From Excoecaria cochinchinensis (lineage: Eukaryota > Streptophyta > Magnoliopsida > Malpighiales > Euphorbiaceae), in assembly GCA_947683425.1 (NCBI GenBank), contig CANTUQ010000031.1, positions 6,893,001 to 6,957,000 of the forward strand: a DNA stretch of 64,000 nt, read 5' to 3'. The translations under genes and the position numbers were made by a program. Positions 21,381-33,450 of this stretch are shown piece after piece; position 1 is the first letter of the stretch, and each line of letters begins with the position of its first letter. The notes beneath the pieces are model-generated. The model searched no databases and was not told where the DNA came from. It saw nothing but the letters and a program-made list of their open reading frames with translations.

Positions 21381-22259
21381 TGTAACACCTCGAAATGTAC
21401 CCTAGAAGGATTTATACATGTCTAGGGATATTGATTATCGAAACTCTATGATTTGATGGTCAGAGTGATTAAGTAGGAGAAAGGATATGATTAGAATTAA
21501 GAATAAGGGAGGCAACGGTAATTTGGTCATTTTGGTATACACGGATGTAATAGAATGGAATAGGTAACTAAGAGGGCTAAATTTTGAGAATGGATCAGTA
21601 ATATGCCGAATGTACATGAGTTGTGGTGTTAGGTGTGCCGAAAGGATGAATTCGGTATTAATGCAAAAGTTTTGGCAAGTGCGGCCAATTCCAAATTTGT
21701 AAGGTATTAATTTAGGACTTAATTGAAGGGGGTAAGGATTTAATTGTGGGCCAATGTAAGAATTATACTGTATTATTGAATTAATTACATGTAATGATAG
21801 ATATTGTTTACATGGATTAATATATTGAATTAATATTGAATTGTAATTGCATGCCCTTGGGTTGGGTTGTGTGTTTTTGGCTGAATTGCAGGTTTTGGGT
21901 AGCTAATGTTATAGATGTTATGCTGCCCAATTTTGATTGAATGAATAGTGTTAGTGGCATGTATATGTAAAAGTTTAGCATGGTTGTATATATAAAATGT
22001 TAGTATTGATTATATATTGTGTAATATGGACAACGTGAATGTTATAGATATTATTGAATGACATGATAAGTTACATGTAATGTCTAAACTGGATTAAATG
22101 AGAATATTAATGACATGACAGTGTAAAAGGATAAATGATTCCATAAGTTTATAAGTTAAGAAAAAGAAAAAAAAAATTTCGCATTTGTCATAAGTATAAA
22201 TTAGACAATAGTGCCGTGACACCCGATATCCGTACCAATTGCGGGTATGGGGCGTTACA
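21381..22259 (+). repeat. Del-2: short Del-type LTR (879 bp)
   Basis: Starts TGTAACACC and ends GGCGTTACA. Its first 25 bases and the segment around GTGCCGAAAGGATGAATT match the start of the Del-3 LTRs, but it is much shorter and lacks their leader and dyad region. Flanks (AATAT left, TATAG right) do not match, so it is not a clean solo-LTR insertion. It now separates the Del-1 family copy from Tat-2. Confidence 0.7.
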
Positions 22260-22447
22260 TATAGTCGGTGGGCGACCCAGGTGGTTAGCACGAGGATCGA
22301 GGCGTGTAACCCCAGGATGAGGAAGGTCAGGATGATAATGGTTGATGCCTAGGCTGGTGCCGCGCCTTTAGCTGCTCTAGCAGATGAGGTGGGAGAAACT
22401 CAAACCTGGGTAGATGGCTATACTATAGTCCCCACGACTCTGGCCAG

Positions 22448-22957
22448 CTAGCTAACGCTAGTCCTCAGGTCGGTGATAGATCGTGTATGCTTCTTCAAGT
22501 ACCTCCTAAGGTCATCGCTTAATCCTGTGACACAGGTGTTTATCCCCTCGTGTCTATCAATCAAAGTCTCTGTCATCCTAGGAAGGGCCTCCTCCAGCCT
22601 ATCCACTGGGTGCCTCACCATGGTCATCGACTTATCAACCACCTGAAGCACATCATCAAAACACTGCCCAACAGCAGCAAGTCCCGCCTGCAATGTCTCC
22701 TTCATATGTGCTTTTATCCTCATCATCCCCTGCTCCACAAATGTCTCCATCCTAGCCATCCTTTGCTCCATAAGTGCCTATGTCTTAGCCATCCCCTGCT
22801 TTATAAGTGCCTCCATCCTTTTCTTAAAGCTAACAGGTGAAGGACCTATAGCCTCTGGCACCGGTGGTGATGCCCTAGATGTGGATGCCCCCATCTCTGG
22901 ATATGGCTTGTACATCATAGATGTGCGAGTGGCTGGCCTCTGAGGTGAAGGAGTCGG
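22448..22957 (-). pseudogene. ORF-A of Tat-2, C-terminal part
   Basis: Two frames (22778-22957 and 22448-22771), separated only by a stop, encode a Pro/Ser-rich segment followed by a long helical stretch with regular hydrophobic spacing (MARMETFVEQGMMRIKAH, LEEALPRMTETLIDRH). It corresponds to the coiled-coil tail of Tat-3 ORF-A (41328-41800). The continuation toward 22260 has no long frame. The upstream part of the gene lies beyond the solo LTR, at 25595 on. Confidence 0.65.
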
Positions 22958-24401
22958 TGTAAACACTGAGTCCTGAAACAGTCCAGATCAGAGTTACCCA
23001 ATGATGATAAGATGCCTGTTCACAGGCAAAAAGGTTGCAAGTGATGATTTCCTTGTCAAATTTGCATTTTAGAGTAAAAAAATAAAAAATAATAAAAAAA
23101 ATATATTTAAAATTAAATTTGAAAAGTGGAGTTTGAAAATTATAGTATTTTTAGTTAAATTTGGAAATTTGAAAAAAAAGAAAATCGGATGTCGGCCGCG
23201 TCGGTGCGTTGCGCCCGAGCAGCGCCTGTACAGGCGCTACATGAGCGCTGCGAGGGCCGTCGCTCCGTACTGCTGCGCGCTGGGCGAGCAGCACGTGCGC
23301 CCGACGCCCGTTGCGCGCACCGATGGGCGTCGGTTGCCCCAGTTCCGCCAAAAATGCTGATTTTGGCCAAAATTTGATTTTTTCGAGATTTTTTCACCAA
23401 ATTTGATTTTTTTATCCCAATTTTTAAGGTTTTTCATGATATTTTTCATTTTAAATATAGATAAATAATATTTGAATTAATTAATTAGTTTTTTTTAATT
23501 AATTATATTTTCCTTTTTTTTTTCTTTGATATAAAAAGAATAAGATGAAACAAAAAAAAGGGGGGGGATTGATTTTAGGGTTTTTTCTTCATTTTCTCTT
23601 CTCTTCTTTGAAAAAAGTTTTCTCTACATCTTTTTAGGTTTTCCCCTCAAAAATAAAAATTGCTAAAAGTTAAAAGGTTCAATTCTTCTTCTTCTTCTTC
23701 TTCTTCTTCTTCTCCAATAGAATTCCTTCCAAATATTTTAGATGGAATTTTGTTGATGAAAAATTGATTTTTGAGACAAATACAGTGATTGTTTGTTCTT
23801 AAAAATTCAATTTTCTTACTTTTGTCTTTTAATTATTTTTTCACTTAAATTTTTCAAACACTTTTATTTGAATCCCTTTTTGATGAAAAATGGATTTTGG
23901 GGCAAAAAAAATAATTGTTTTTCTTAAAATCCAACTTTTTTTTCATTTGATTTTCTAAAAAACGAGATTTTTCATAAATAATTTTTTTTTGAGAAAAACA
24001 AAAATAATTGTTTGTTTTTTAGAATATTTTTATTTCTTTAATCAATAAATATCTTTGTTTAGACAAAGAAATTTATTTTTTGTTTTTGAGAATTTTTTTG
24101 TTTTCTTTCATCATTTTTTAAGCAAATTTATTTCTTGGAATAAAATTCCAATTTTTTTTATTATATTCAACTCTAATTTTGCAAAACAAAGTAAGGAAAT
24201 CAATCACTTTTTTCCTTTTAACGAATCCGAACTCTGAGGGTAAACATTTTAGGCTTGATCTCTTTTTTATTTTCTTTTATTTATTTTTGTTCATATTTAA
24301 TTGATTAATATGTAAATTTTTATTATTTTCATTTATTTATTTATTCTATTGTTTGTATATTTGTTTTATTTAATATGTTTATATATTATTATTATCATTT
24401 A

Positions 24402-24452
<51 letters not shown>

Positions 24453-25594
24453 TCATTAACATGTTGTTTTATTTATTTCAATCATATCATTTAATTCCTT
24501 TGTCATTCATAATACATTGTTTTCATTTATTTTAATTTATTAACATTTTAATTCATTTGTCATTTTGATGTCATCTTATTTTATGTTTAATTGATTTAAT
24601 TGATTTGATTACTAATATTAATTTTTTGTATTTGTCCTTAACTCCAATATCTATTTTCCCTTTTTAGGCATTCTAGCGAGCAAACGGGGAGATCCAGGAG
24701 ACTGGTTTGGTTTGATCATTTATTTTTATTATTTGTATTATCTGCTTTATTTGGCTTTTTATTTATTTTGTCAAATGTAATTCCTAATAAAATTATTTAT
24801 TTTAGGCACACTAAAAATAAAATCACAAAAATGTTTCTATTAATTAACTTGGAACTTTTTCTAATAAAAATAGGACTAATGTCCTAGTTTTTCCATCCAA
24901 ATAAATTGTCACTTTAAAATTATTTTCTTTAACTATGTATGCGAGGACGAATGTCCTCGTCCTTAATAAATATCCCGTTTTATGTATGATTTATATTTTA
25001 TTTACAATGGGGGTTGTATTCCGCTCCTCGTTTTATTGTAATTTATTGCATTCTTATTTACTTTATTTTAATCTTGTTTTATTTACCGCTTTCATTATGT
25101 GATTGACATGCGCTCTAATTATTGCATTAAAATTGTTTGAGAAAAGAAATGAAATCTTAAATTCAAAATTCAATTATAATTTAATTAAAATATGAATAAA
25201 TGGGAAGTCCCGAACCATCTCTGGTCTTAGGCTCAACGAGGTTAGAGGACCATTGCAATGTCTTATTGGGGTGGGGTCTCCAAAATATCTCTGGTTGCCA
25301 AAATAGGCCTAACTTGCATCGTCTTAGGCTCCATGAGGTTAGAGTATCATCCCAATGTTCTATTGGGGTGAGAACTCCAAAATATCTCTGGCTTGTCCAA
25401 AATGGACGTAAATGCTTTCTTAGGCTCACTGAGGCTAGACGACCTTTTCCAATGTTTTATTGGGTGGCGACTCCAAGAAACCTCCTTGTTGCTCAAAATA
25501 GACGCACTTGTAATTTCTTACAAGTTTCATGAACCTCGCTCAAATGCCCAAAAGGCGGGGGTTCGGGGCGCCCCGGGGTTCGGCGCGCATCATA
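22958..25594 (+). repeat. Solo Tat-type LTR in ORF-A of Tat-2 (2637 bp)
   Basis: It starts TGTAAACACTGAGTCC and ends GCGCATCATA, flanked by GTCGG (22953-22957) and GTCAG (25595-25599), a target duplication with one mismatch. Like the other Tat LTRs it has a GC-rich cluster at 23190-23342 (GCCCGACGCCCGTTG, GATGGGCGTCGG, AGCGCCTGTACAGGCGCT), a conserved U5 hairpin (25506-25525) and the phrase GAGTCGCC-like plus CCAATGTT near its end. It carries (ATT)n at about 24403-24450 and a CTT run at 23688-23714. The 3' terminus is TA instead of CA. Confidence 0.85.
23190..23342 (+). repeat. GC-rich dyad cluster in solo Tat LTR
   Basis: CpG-dense sequence in otherwise AT-rich DNA. It contains AGCGCCTGTACAGGCGCT, an exact 18-base palindrome, and the inverted pair CCGACGCCC / GGGCGTCGG about 15 bases apart. 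It lies 230-385 bases from the LTR start, the same U3 position as in other Tat LTRs. Frames read through it (66-81 codons) are not genes. Confidence 0.8.
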
Positions 25595-26034
25595 GTCAGC
25601 TTTAGCGAAAGGCCTCCAAGCAGATCATCTAAATCCATCTTGAAATCCATATCCTAGAAACCCTCCCTAGGTGACCGAGGAGGAGTGGGCTGTGCTGGCT
25701 GCGGTGCGGGTTCCTCTGGTGCCGGGGCCTCTGCTACTCCTGGGAGATCAGGTAGGCAATAAGATCATCGGGTCTCTAAGATAGTGAGTAATATGTACAT
25801 GTCGGGGTGATCAGACACCTGTACGATCATCCTCATAGTCTTGGCTGCCTCTATATCAATACAAACATCCTCGTTCAGCAGGTCCCCGAATGTAGCAACA
25901 TCTGCTCTGAGGTAAAGCAATAGCCTGGTCACCACCCCGCCTGTGCATATTTGAGATGTTAGCTGTGAGGCTAGCTGGATGAGATTCACCACGATCTCAT
26001 GACTGATGTTAATAGGCCTCCCCCGAGTCATAGC
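25595..26034 (-). pseudogene. ORF-A of Tat-2, middle part
   Basis: The frame ending at 25765 encodes residues aligning with the middle of Tat-3 ORF-A: NISHEIVVNLIQLAS, GGVVTRLLLYLRAD, IDIEAAKTMRMIVQVSDHPDMY (Tat-3: NISHEILVNLVRVSR, GGVITRLLLSLGVHPD). It lies between two solo LTRs and is disabled by them. Below 25765 the Pro-rich linker is visible but out of frame. Confidence 0.75.
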
Positions 26035-27180
26035 TGTAGACACCGGGTCCCGAGACAGCCTATATCAGGATTACCCAATGATGAAATTAAATGTGCCTCT
26101 TTTCAGGCAAAAATGAAAGTTGAAAATGATGATTTCCTTGTCGAATTTGATTTATTAGAAATAAATAAAAATATATTTTAAAAATATTTTAAAAATTATT
26201 TCAAGATAAAAAAAAAGTGAGTTTTGGAAGTATTGTGTTTTAGCAAATTTAAAAAAAAAATTTGCGAGTGTCAGGGTGCTGCAGCGCCCAGCAAGCAGGT
26301 GGAGCACGCTGGCTTGTGCGGCGATGCCCGTTGGGTGCGCCGACGGGTGTCGCTTGCCCCTGATGCTCGCCCGACGCCCAATTTGGCCAATTTTTCATTT
26401 TTCGGTCCAAAAATAAGTGTTTTTCTTATTTTTTTTGGGAGAATTTAATTTTAAAAACCTTTTGGATTCTATACCCGTCAAATTCATTAGTTTTTTATGG
26501 TTATAGAAATTAAATTGATTGAATTTCTTCATTAAAAATTTGATTCTTTGGGGGAGGTATAAAATCATTTTTAAAGAGAGAATGAAGGGGGGATTTTATT
26601 TAGAAAAAATATTTTTTTCTTCTTTCTCTTCAAGAGCAATTTCTCTCAATTTTCTAAAGGATTTTCCTAAGTTAATTCTTAAGGCAAAAAGAACAATTTT
26701 TGTTCTTGGGAATTTTCTTCCTTTTTATTTAACAATTTTTACCTTGAGACAAATAGATTAATTATTTGTTCTTGAGATAAAATTTCTCTTCAATATTTTA
26801 TTTTTCTAACATCATTCTTACAAATCAAGACAAGGAGACTAATTACTTACCTTCATTCATCACATCAAATTTTGAGGGTAAGCATTCTTGACTCAATTTT
26901 TAATTCAATTTTTAATTTAATTTTTATTTACAATTAATTAGTGATCATGTAAATTTTTAAATCTTTTGTTATTTTTTTTATTGTTTATGTGGTTTAGTTA
27001 TGTAATTTGATGTTCTTAGTATATTTTATTTTATTCTTGCATATTTAATTTGATTCTTCATCTTTCGTTGTTGTTGTTGTTGTTGTTGTTATTATTATTA
27101 TTTAACATGCTTTAACATGTTTTGTTTATTTTATTTCTTGCTATTTTTGCTTGTTTGATTGTTCATCTTTCTACTACTAC

Positions 27181-27275
<95 letters not shown>

Positions 27276-28539
27276 TATGATTATTGTTATTATTACTATT
27301 ATGCTTATTATCATTATCTATTGTTACTACCATTACTAGTATTATTATTATTTTTATTATTCTTGTTTATTGCTATAATTTATTGAATTTTATCATTATT
27401 ATTTTTATGTTTTCATGCATGGTGAATTTTATCATTATTATTTTATGTTTTTTTTTATGCATGTTGAATTGTTAATATGATAAGTTGTATATTTTTATTA
27501 TGTCATTTAATTGATTTGTCATACATGATGCATTTTTATTTGTTTTATTTTAATTTTTTTATGTTGTATGTTTAAATTTATATTTTGTTACTAACATCAC
27601 TTTTATTTGTATTTTTTATTTCAATACTCATTTTTTATGTGTGAGTTTTTTCAATGGCAAGTGGGAGCCCATGGAGATTTAAAGATACCATTTGGGAGTT
27701 AATTTGTCATTTTTATTATTTTTCATTATTTTGGGTTTATTTATTTTATCCTGCAATTTATAATAAGTTTATTTTTAGGCATGCTAAAAAGAAAATCACA
27801 AAAATATTTCTATTAAATTAACTTGGAACTTTTTCTAATAAAATGGGAGCAATGTCCTAGTCTTTTATACCTGAATAAACAATCACCTTTAACACTTTTT
27901 TTTAAAGTGCATGCGAGGACCAATGTCCTCATCCTTAATAAATAGCCCGTTTTATGTATGATTTGTATTTTATTTACAATGGGAGTTGTATTCGTTCCCT
28001 AGTTTTGTTGTAATTTATTGTACTTTTATTTATTTTATTTACCGCTTTCATTATGTGATTGACATGCACGTTAAATTATTGCATTTTAATTGAATGAGAA
28101 ATGGGATCAAACGCTAAACTAAAAACTCAATTATAACTTTAATCAAGGTATAAATAAATGAGAAGTCCCGAACCTTCTCTGGTCTTAGGCTCAACGAGGT
28201 TAAAGGACCATCTCAATGCTTCATTGGGTTGGGGCCTCCAAAATATCTCTTGTTGCCTCATAAAAGGCCCAACTTGCATAGTCCTAGGCTCTACGAGGCG
28301 AGAGGACCATCCTAATGTTCTATTAGGGTGGGGTCTTCAAGACACCTCTGGCTTGTCCAAAATGGAAATAGCAGCGTTGTCTTAGGCTCACTGAGGCTAC
28401 ACGACCTTTCCCAATATTCTATTGGGTGGCAACTCCAAGAAACCTCCTTGTTGCCCAAAATAGACGCACTTGTAATTTCTTACAAGTTTTACGAACCTCT
28501 CTCGATCGCCCTAAAAGCGGGCGTTCGGGGGGCGTCATA
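26035..28539 (+). repeat. Second solo Tat-type LTR in ORF-A of Tat-2 (2505 bp)
   Basis: It starts TGTAGACACCGGGTCC and ends GGCGTCATA, with a perfect 5-bp target duplication ATAGC at 26030-26034 and 28540-28544. A GC-rich cluster lies at about 26266-26385 (GATGCCCGTTGG, GCCGACGGGTGTCG, GCCCGACGCCC), a TATA-like TATAAAAT at 26559-26566 and a U5 hairpin at 28468-28487. It is the same subfamily as the LTR at 22958. It too ends in TA. Confidence 0.9.
27182..27270 (+). repeat. ATT microsatellite, about 29 units
   Basis: An uninterrupted ATT/TTA trinucleotide run inside the solo LTR, followed by degenerate units to about 27360 and preceded by a TTG run at 27069-27090. The poly-Ile and poly-Tyr frames across it are artefacts. 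Confidence 0.95.
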
Positions 28540-28544
28540 ATAGC

Positions 28545-29135
28545 CTATAAGCTCCATATCTCTGCGGCATTCACCGAGCTTGGACTGTCCGTACGGCCTA
28601 GGTATGAGCTACAAAGAACTTTCTGGATGTATCTGAGGACCTGAGAAAATAACAGGGTGCTTTTTACCGTATCTAGGTGATATGAAGCTCCCTTCAATGT
28701 AATCTCTGTCCAGTGCTATCTCTTTACCGACCTTTGAGCAGTTAGAACCCCCTCCCCCATCGGGAGATGCATAGCCTCTGCAAACTATCGTGGGCTAATA
28801 TTGTAGTGAACCTGTCTAACCCTAAAGGTAATGACCCCATCCTCTGTATTTGGCCTCTGAAAACCTCCTTACTATAAGGTGGCTAAAAACTCTCGAATTT
28901 TTTTTGGGCGTGTCCGAAACACTGGTCCAAAGAACTTGGTCCAGCCTGTTGCCGCTAATAGAACATCTACGTCCCACAATATACCGATCTGCTCCAAGAA
29001 GGACTTCGACATAAACCGGCTACCCTAGAACTATACTCAAGCTAGGGCCTAGAACCTATGCCTCTACTCGATCTTCATCCATGTCGTCACCGGTGGTACT
29101 GGGGGTATCTGAGGAGGGTTTCGTTTAGGAGGCAT
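28545..29135 (-). pseudogene. ORF-A of Tat-2, N-terminal part
   Basis: It starts at ATG 29135 (MPPKRNPPQ, compare MPPRRY in Tat-3). Although several stops break it, conceptual translation gives blocks matching Tat-3 ORF-A: AATGWTKFFGPVF, REFLATL, GGFQRPNTEDGVITF, VHYNISPR, FAEAMHLP and LRYIQKVLCSSYLGR. It ends at the solo LTR (28544). Confidence 0.75.
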
Positions 29136-29408
29136 ATGTGAAAATAAAACAATAATTAGTTTGTGCAAAAAACTCCAAAGATAAAAAAAATATTTTTAAA
29201 TTATGACTTTCATAAAAATTTCAGCAGCATCTCGGCTAAAATGTGACTACCCTCTTGCACAAAAAACTCAAATTGCAAAACAGTTCACAACATAATAGTC
29301 CACAAACACATTTAATATCCACAATGTATAAAAAAGATTAAAATTTCAGTCAACCAAATTAAATATTTTTAAACATCATTTAGTCTAAAAATGTTATTTA
29401 CTTTTATT

Positions 29409-29441
<33 letters not shown>

Positions 29442-29813
29442 TTTACAATGTACTATTATAGGTGTTCAAAAAGACAAGAATTTAAATTGCATATTTTCGC
29501 ATTATTTTGACCCACAAACACAAGAGATTTATTTACCATGACTATTTACACCAAAAAAAAAAAACAAAAAAGCAAAGGAAATCACAAAAAATTGACCTTT
29601 GAAGCGTAAATGTCAATCTCGCTAGATGTGACGAAACTCTAAAAAAATGGTACCTTGACGTGTAGGACCCATATATGATCGTTTTGGTGCAAGCGGTGCA
29701 TAAAACGATGAAGAAATGAGAGAGAAAAGAATAAAAGATCGAGAGGTAACGCAGGCATTGCGAGGAAGAATAAGAAGAAGAAAAGAACTCAGCTTTTAAA
29801 GTTCGACGTGATA

Positions 29814-29828
29814 GACGGGCTGCCCGTC
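29814..29828. repeat. Inverted repeat GACGGGC-T-GCCCGTC
   Basis: Perfect 7-bp arms around one base, in the gap between ORF-A and ORF-B. The arm is the word repeated in Tat LTR U3 regions. Confidence 0.85.
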
Positions 29829-30205
29829 GGTCGCTGAAAGCTCCATCCCATATGTCATTCAAACTTCCCTCTTTTCCTTTATTTTTTGCACCTAAACTTG
29901 ACAGACACCTATACAACATGTTTTTAATCCTAAAAATGAGCATTATTATTTTTTTAAGTCCCAAACTTACCAATTTTACCCTTGATCCTTGATGATGCAC
30001 ATATCAACCTCCTTGTCCTGAAAAAAATGGATCTCTTTTCCTGCAAAATCAGCAAAACCAGTACACAGGAGAATGAGGGTGAGCATGCACGTGCAATGCA
30101 TGAACAATGCAAAAATGCATGGAAAGAATTCATCCAAGCAATTCAGGGGTAACAGATGGACTGGCCGTGACTCGCTGGGTGAGCCATGCCTGTCTATCTT
30201 ACCTT

Positions 30206-30214
30206 CTCTATAAA
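30206..30214 (+). promoter_or_regulatory. TATA-like box for ORF-B of Tat-2
   Basis: CTATAAATG, about 150 bases before the ORF-B start at 30365. No experimental support. Confidence 0.45.
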
Positions 30215-30364
30215 TGAAGCTCCAAACCTTGAAGTTTGTGCATCAAATCTTTTTGGCTTCTTGGTAATAGCTTCTCTACAGGTAATTTACTTTCTTTCTC
30301 TTCTTTTTCCTCTTTGTTTTATTTTTATTCCCATTTTTCCCATTTATTTTCTCGACAGATAATC

Positions 30365-31462
30365 ATGTCAACATTGATCACTAATAGACTGCACAGAATT
30401 TTGGATTATCCCAAAACCTGGGAAAATTCCACTTTGGCCCTTTACTCTGGTTTGAAGTTCTTGAGAAGGCTTAGGCTTGGCATAAACCTTCTGTTAGTTG
30501 CTACTCATTACTTTGCTTTCATATTTTCAGGTTCACCCATCAGGAATTATGCCCCTTGGTTATGGAGTTTGATGCAATCATCGGCACAAGGTTTTCTCCT
30601 GGTACCATACCTTGTGTTTTGAATTGTGTGCCGAACTATCCGAGCGAGGTAGCACAAACCTTGGGAATCTCACCCTTGAAAGCCACTAGACTAGTGCCCC
30701 GAGATGGCTCTTTTTCTTTGGAGCCCATGATTGATGCACTAGGCGACTTTTCAGACGTGCTGATCTATCATACCAGCATCATTCTATTAATATATTTTTC
30801 TCAATATTTGACAGTGACCTTAGACGAGTTGGTCGGCGATTACCGGTTGTTCAGTGTCATAGAAGGCATACACAATAGAATGACCCTGTTTTTGCTGATT
30901 ATGACTGAAACGATTCTTAACTTGGATATACTCTATGCCGATTCCACTGCTCTTTTGATTGGTAGCCCCTTGTTACTCCAGGTAATCATAGTCATTACTT
31001 TAAAGGTAGTGCATCACACTAGCTTTTCTTAGCAGGAAATGTGTCCTTTTCAGATTTTCACATAACCTTGTGCCTAATTTTTGTCTGGAGTGGACCTAAC
31101 CCATTCCAGAAACTTTTATTTTTTTATTATTATAAGACAGATCGCCTATTTTCAGGTTTTCACCATATTTTTGGCCTAATTTTTGCTTAGAGAGCCAGTT
31201 ACGATTTTCATCTCTAACGATAATTTTTTTTTGCAGGTATAGTTGCAGGAGAAGTTAAAGTTTTTATTAGAGCCACTAGTTACATTAAAGTACATTATGC
31301 CCGACAGTTTGGAGAACAACATAGAATATTAAGGTACCTATTGTTTTTCCAGGGCGGTGTTTTGACCATTGTTTTCTTATTTGATTACCATCTCTTCTGG
31401 GTGTAATTGCCTGTGAAGGTTAGAATTCCAAAGATCGAGAATTGCGATTTCAGTACTTCCAT
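30365..31462 (+). pseudogene. ORF-B of Tat-2 (plant-mobile-domain/DUF7745-like), antisense to gag-pol, broken
   Basis: It starts at ATG 30365 (MSTLITNRLHRILD), aligning with Tat-3 ORF-B. It shows the LKFLRRL and NLLLVATH blocks, a frameshift near 30525, then LVMEFDAIIG, LEPMIDALGDFSD, LDELVGDYRLFSVIEG and MTETILNLD. Exon 1 ends CTCCAG|GTAATC at 30981. The intron runs 30982-31236 to TTTTTTGCAG, and exon 2 begins with LQEKLK. TGG has become TAG at the second codon of exon 2, and an internal deletion removes the middle. GGVLT and LPVKVRIPK continue to 31462, where Del-3 interrupts the gene. Role unknown. Family assignment rests on weak resemblance to DUF7745/plant mobile domain proteins. Confidence 0.65.
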
Positions 31463-31821
31463 TGTAACACCCTTAAATGTACCCTAGATGGATGGGTACA
31501 TGTCTAGGAATAGTGGTGACTAAAATTATGTGAGTTATAGTGTTGGGTGTGCCGAAAGGACGAATTTGGAATTAATGTAAAAGTTTTGGCAAGTGTGGCC
31601 AATTGTAAATTGTGAAGTTTGGATTTAGGACTTAATTGAAGGAATAAAATTAATTATGTAGGCCAATGTTAAGATTTATAAAGTTATATGTCTAAGGCAA
31701 GAACAAATAAGAGTTGAAGGATTGAAAGAGAATTTTGACACAAAAATCTATATTGGACCTATATTGGACCAATTAGAAGGTGACACTTAGCATGTTGGGG
31801 ATAAGAAGGGATTGAATGGGG

Positions 31822-31828
31822 TATAAAA
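31822..31828 (+). promoter_or_regulatory. TATA box of Del-3 LTR A
   Basis: GGGGTATAAAAGAGG, identical in LTR B (36888-36894), followed by a purine- then pyrimidine-rich leader. Confidence 0.65.
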
Positions 31829-31927
31829 GAGGAGAGAGAACGTGAGAGAGGGAAAAAAATCTGCTCTCATCTCTCTCGTCAATCCCGTCCTTCTCCTCCT
31901 CCTCCTTCTTCTTCTTCTTCTTGGTTC

Positions 31928-32379
31928 TGTTGGTTTCTTCGCAATAATTCAAATTAACACAACGAAATAAAATTCAAACCCAAACAGGATCCATGTATTT
32001 TTAATTGATTTCGAAAAGAGGGAATAAGATTTACCAACCTTTTGAACGAAATTAACTCCTTAACTCGGACTACAGGCGCTGCCTCAATCACGAACACCCT
32101 CTATTGGTATCCACATGCACGAACTGACGAACAAAATTCGCAGGGGTGCTAGCTCCCTTACGTTGCGACTGGATTTTTTTTTATTTTTCTTTCTCAAAGA
32201 AAAATATGACGGCTAGGTTTTTCTCTCATAGGAATGACAGCCACTCTCAATCCTTTTTCTCTTAGGAAAAATGAGATTAGGGTTAATCTCTTCTTAACAT
32301 ATATCCACATATATATATGTATAAATTTTAAACCCTAAAGAGATAAATAGGGATATTATCTCTTATTCAAAATTAAGAG

Positions 32380-32410
<31 letters not shown>

Positions 32411-33450
32411 CTTATTTGAAATAATAAGAAATATTATATTAATACATATTATTATCTCATATTCAAAATACGAAATATATTTAAATGTATATATATATAT
32501 ATATAAATATGATTTCAAAATTAAATTAAACCCACATTATAATTTCGAAATACCCTAATTAAAATCCATTTTGTTCATTTTGGTCTTAGTGTGTGACCCA
32601 ATAGGTTTATATTAAGTTTGCAGTGGGCCTAATCTCATAATAAGCCCACAAGTCATAATTGGTCTCTAGCAAGACATTATGACTACCCAAATAATATAAA
32701 TATCTTTGGTTCGATTTTAACCTGATAATAGAACATGCCATTATCCTTTTGTCACACGATATTTTGTTTGAACATAAGTCATGGTCCATGCCAAACTTAT
32801 ATTGTTCAAATATATAATTTCCCGATCACTAAGTAGACTGATAAATTCAAATGACATTGATCACACTATCAATTCATTTAACCACAGCCATGCATTTTTA
32901 CAGTCCTACTTATCGAGGGGTCCAACAGATATCTCTCTCATAAGAGAGGGACAAATTCCATCTTGATTATTCACTTTCCTCTGCATAATTCTCATTATGT
33001 CCGATCATAAATTTTATAATTATCCGATTAAAGATAACGTTTGATTATGTCAAAACATAATGTTCCTTATATAGGAAATTGTGATAACCTCAGGTCAAAG
33101 GATTCAATAACATATCTATTATAAGATCACTTATGACACTATCCCATATAGTGATCTTACAGTGGGTCTATCCAGTACTTTGTTCTCTAACAAATACCTA
33201 TAGATTTGATTTATATCATCATATATAATCATCCCATGATTATTAATGCAAATCTATACTAGTCTTAATTTATCTTTATACCCTTTAACGATAAATGACT
33301 AGGGATGACATGAATAACATTGTTATTCATAAACATTACAATAATGTAACATGCCAATAATATTAATGTGAAGAAAACCATTATATATAAATGAAAATGT
33401 AATGATTATATCAAGGTCCAAATGTTTGGCCTAGGGCATAACCACTAACA
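31928..33450 (-). mobile_element. Solo Copia-type LTR inside Del-3 LTR A (1523 bp)
   Basis: It starts TGTTGG and ends CTAACA with a perfect target duplication GGTTC (31923-31927 and 33451-33455). LTR B of the same element shows the empty site (CTTGGCTCAATGCC near 36985). Minus-strand reading begins TGTTAGTGGTTATGCCCTAG, a phrase typical of plant Copia LTRs. It contains an (AT)n run at about 32381-32410. No interior sequence remains, so it arose by LTR-LTR recombination. Confidence 0.88.

Larger units (their letters stand above)
29136..30364. other. Divergent promoter-like gap between ORF-A and ORF-B of Tat-2
   Basis: About 1.2 kb with no convincing gene. Near 29790-29840 it holds GACGGGC-T-GCCCGTC (29814-29828), an inverted repeat with 7-bp arms, next to a CTTTTAAAG string. 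On the ORF-B side a TATA-like CTATAAATG is at 30206-30214. A GT-AG type leader intron for ORF-B is possible (30282-30359). The 152-codon frame at 29542-30000 has no family resemblance. Confidence 0.55.
22260..31462 (-). mobile_element. Tat-2: ORF-A/ORF-B end of a Tat element, with two solo LTRs inside
   Basis: The backbone is colinear with 41044-45430 of Tat-3: ORF-A on the minus strand (29135 down to about 22260, split by LTR insertions at 22958-25594 and 26035-28539), a promoter-like gap (29136-30364), and ORF-B on the plus strand (30365-31462). gag-pol, the PPT and its own LTRs are not in the window. ORF-B is cut at 31462 by Del-3, so the rest should lie beyond the right edge of the nest. 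Confidence 0.8.

Noticed and set aside
23133..23449. Five overlapping GC-rich ORFs on both strands
   Set aside because: They read through the U3 dyad cluster of a solo LTR. Coding potential on all frames at once reflects base composition.
27151..27475. Hydrophobic ORFs rich in Ile and Tyr, resembling membrane proteins
   Set aside because: They are translations of an ATT microsatellite.
29542..30000. 152-codon minus-strand ORF between ORF-A and ORF-B of Tat-2
   Set aside because: No counterpart in the matching gap of Tat-3 and no recognisable motif. Its reading frame crosses the promoter-like inverted repeat.
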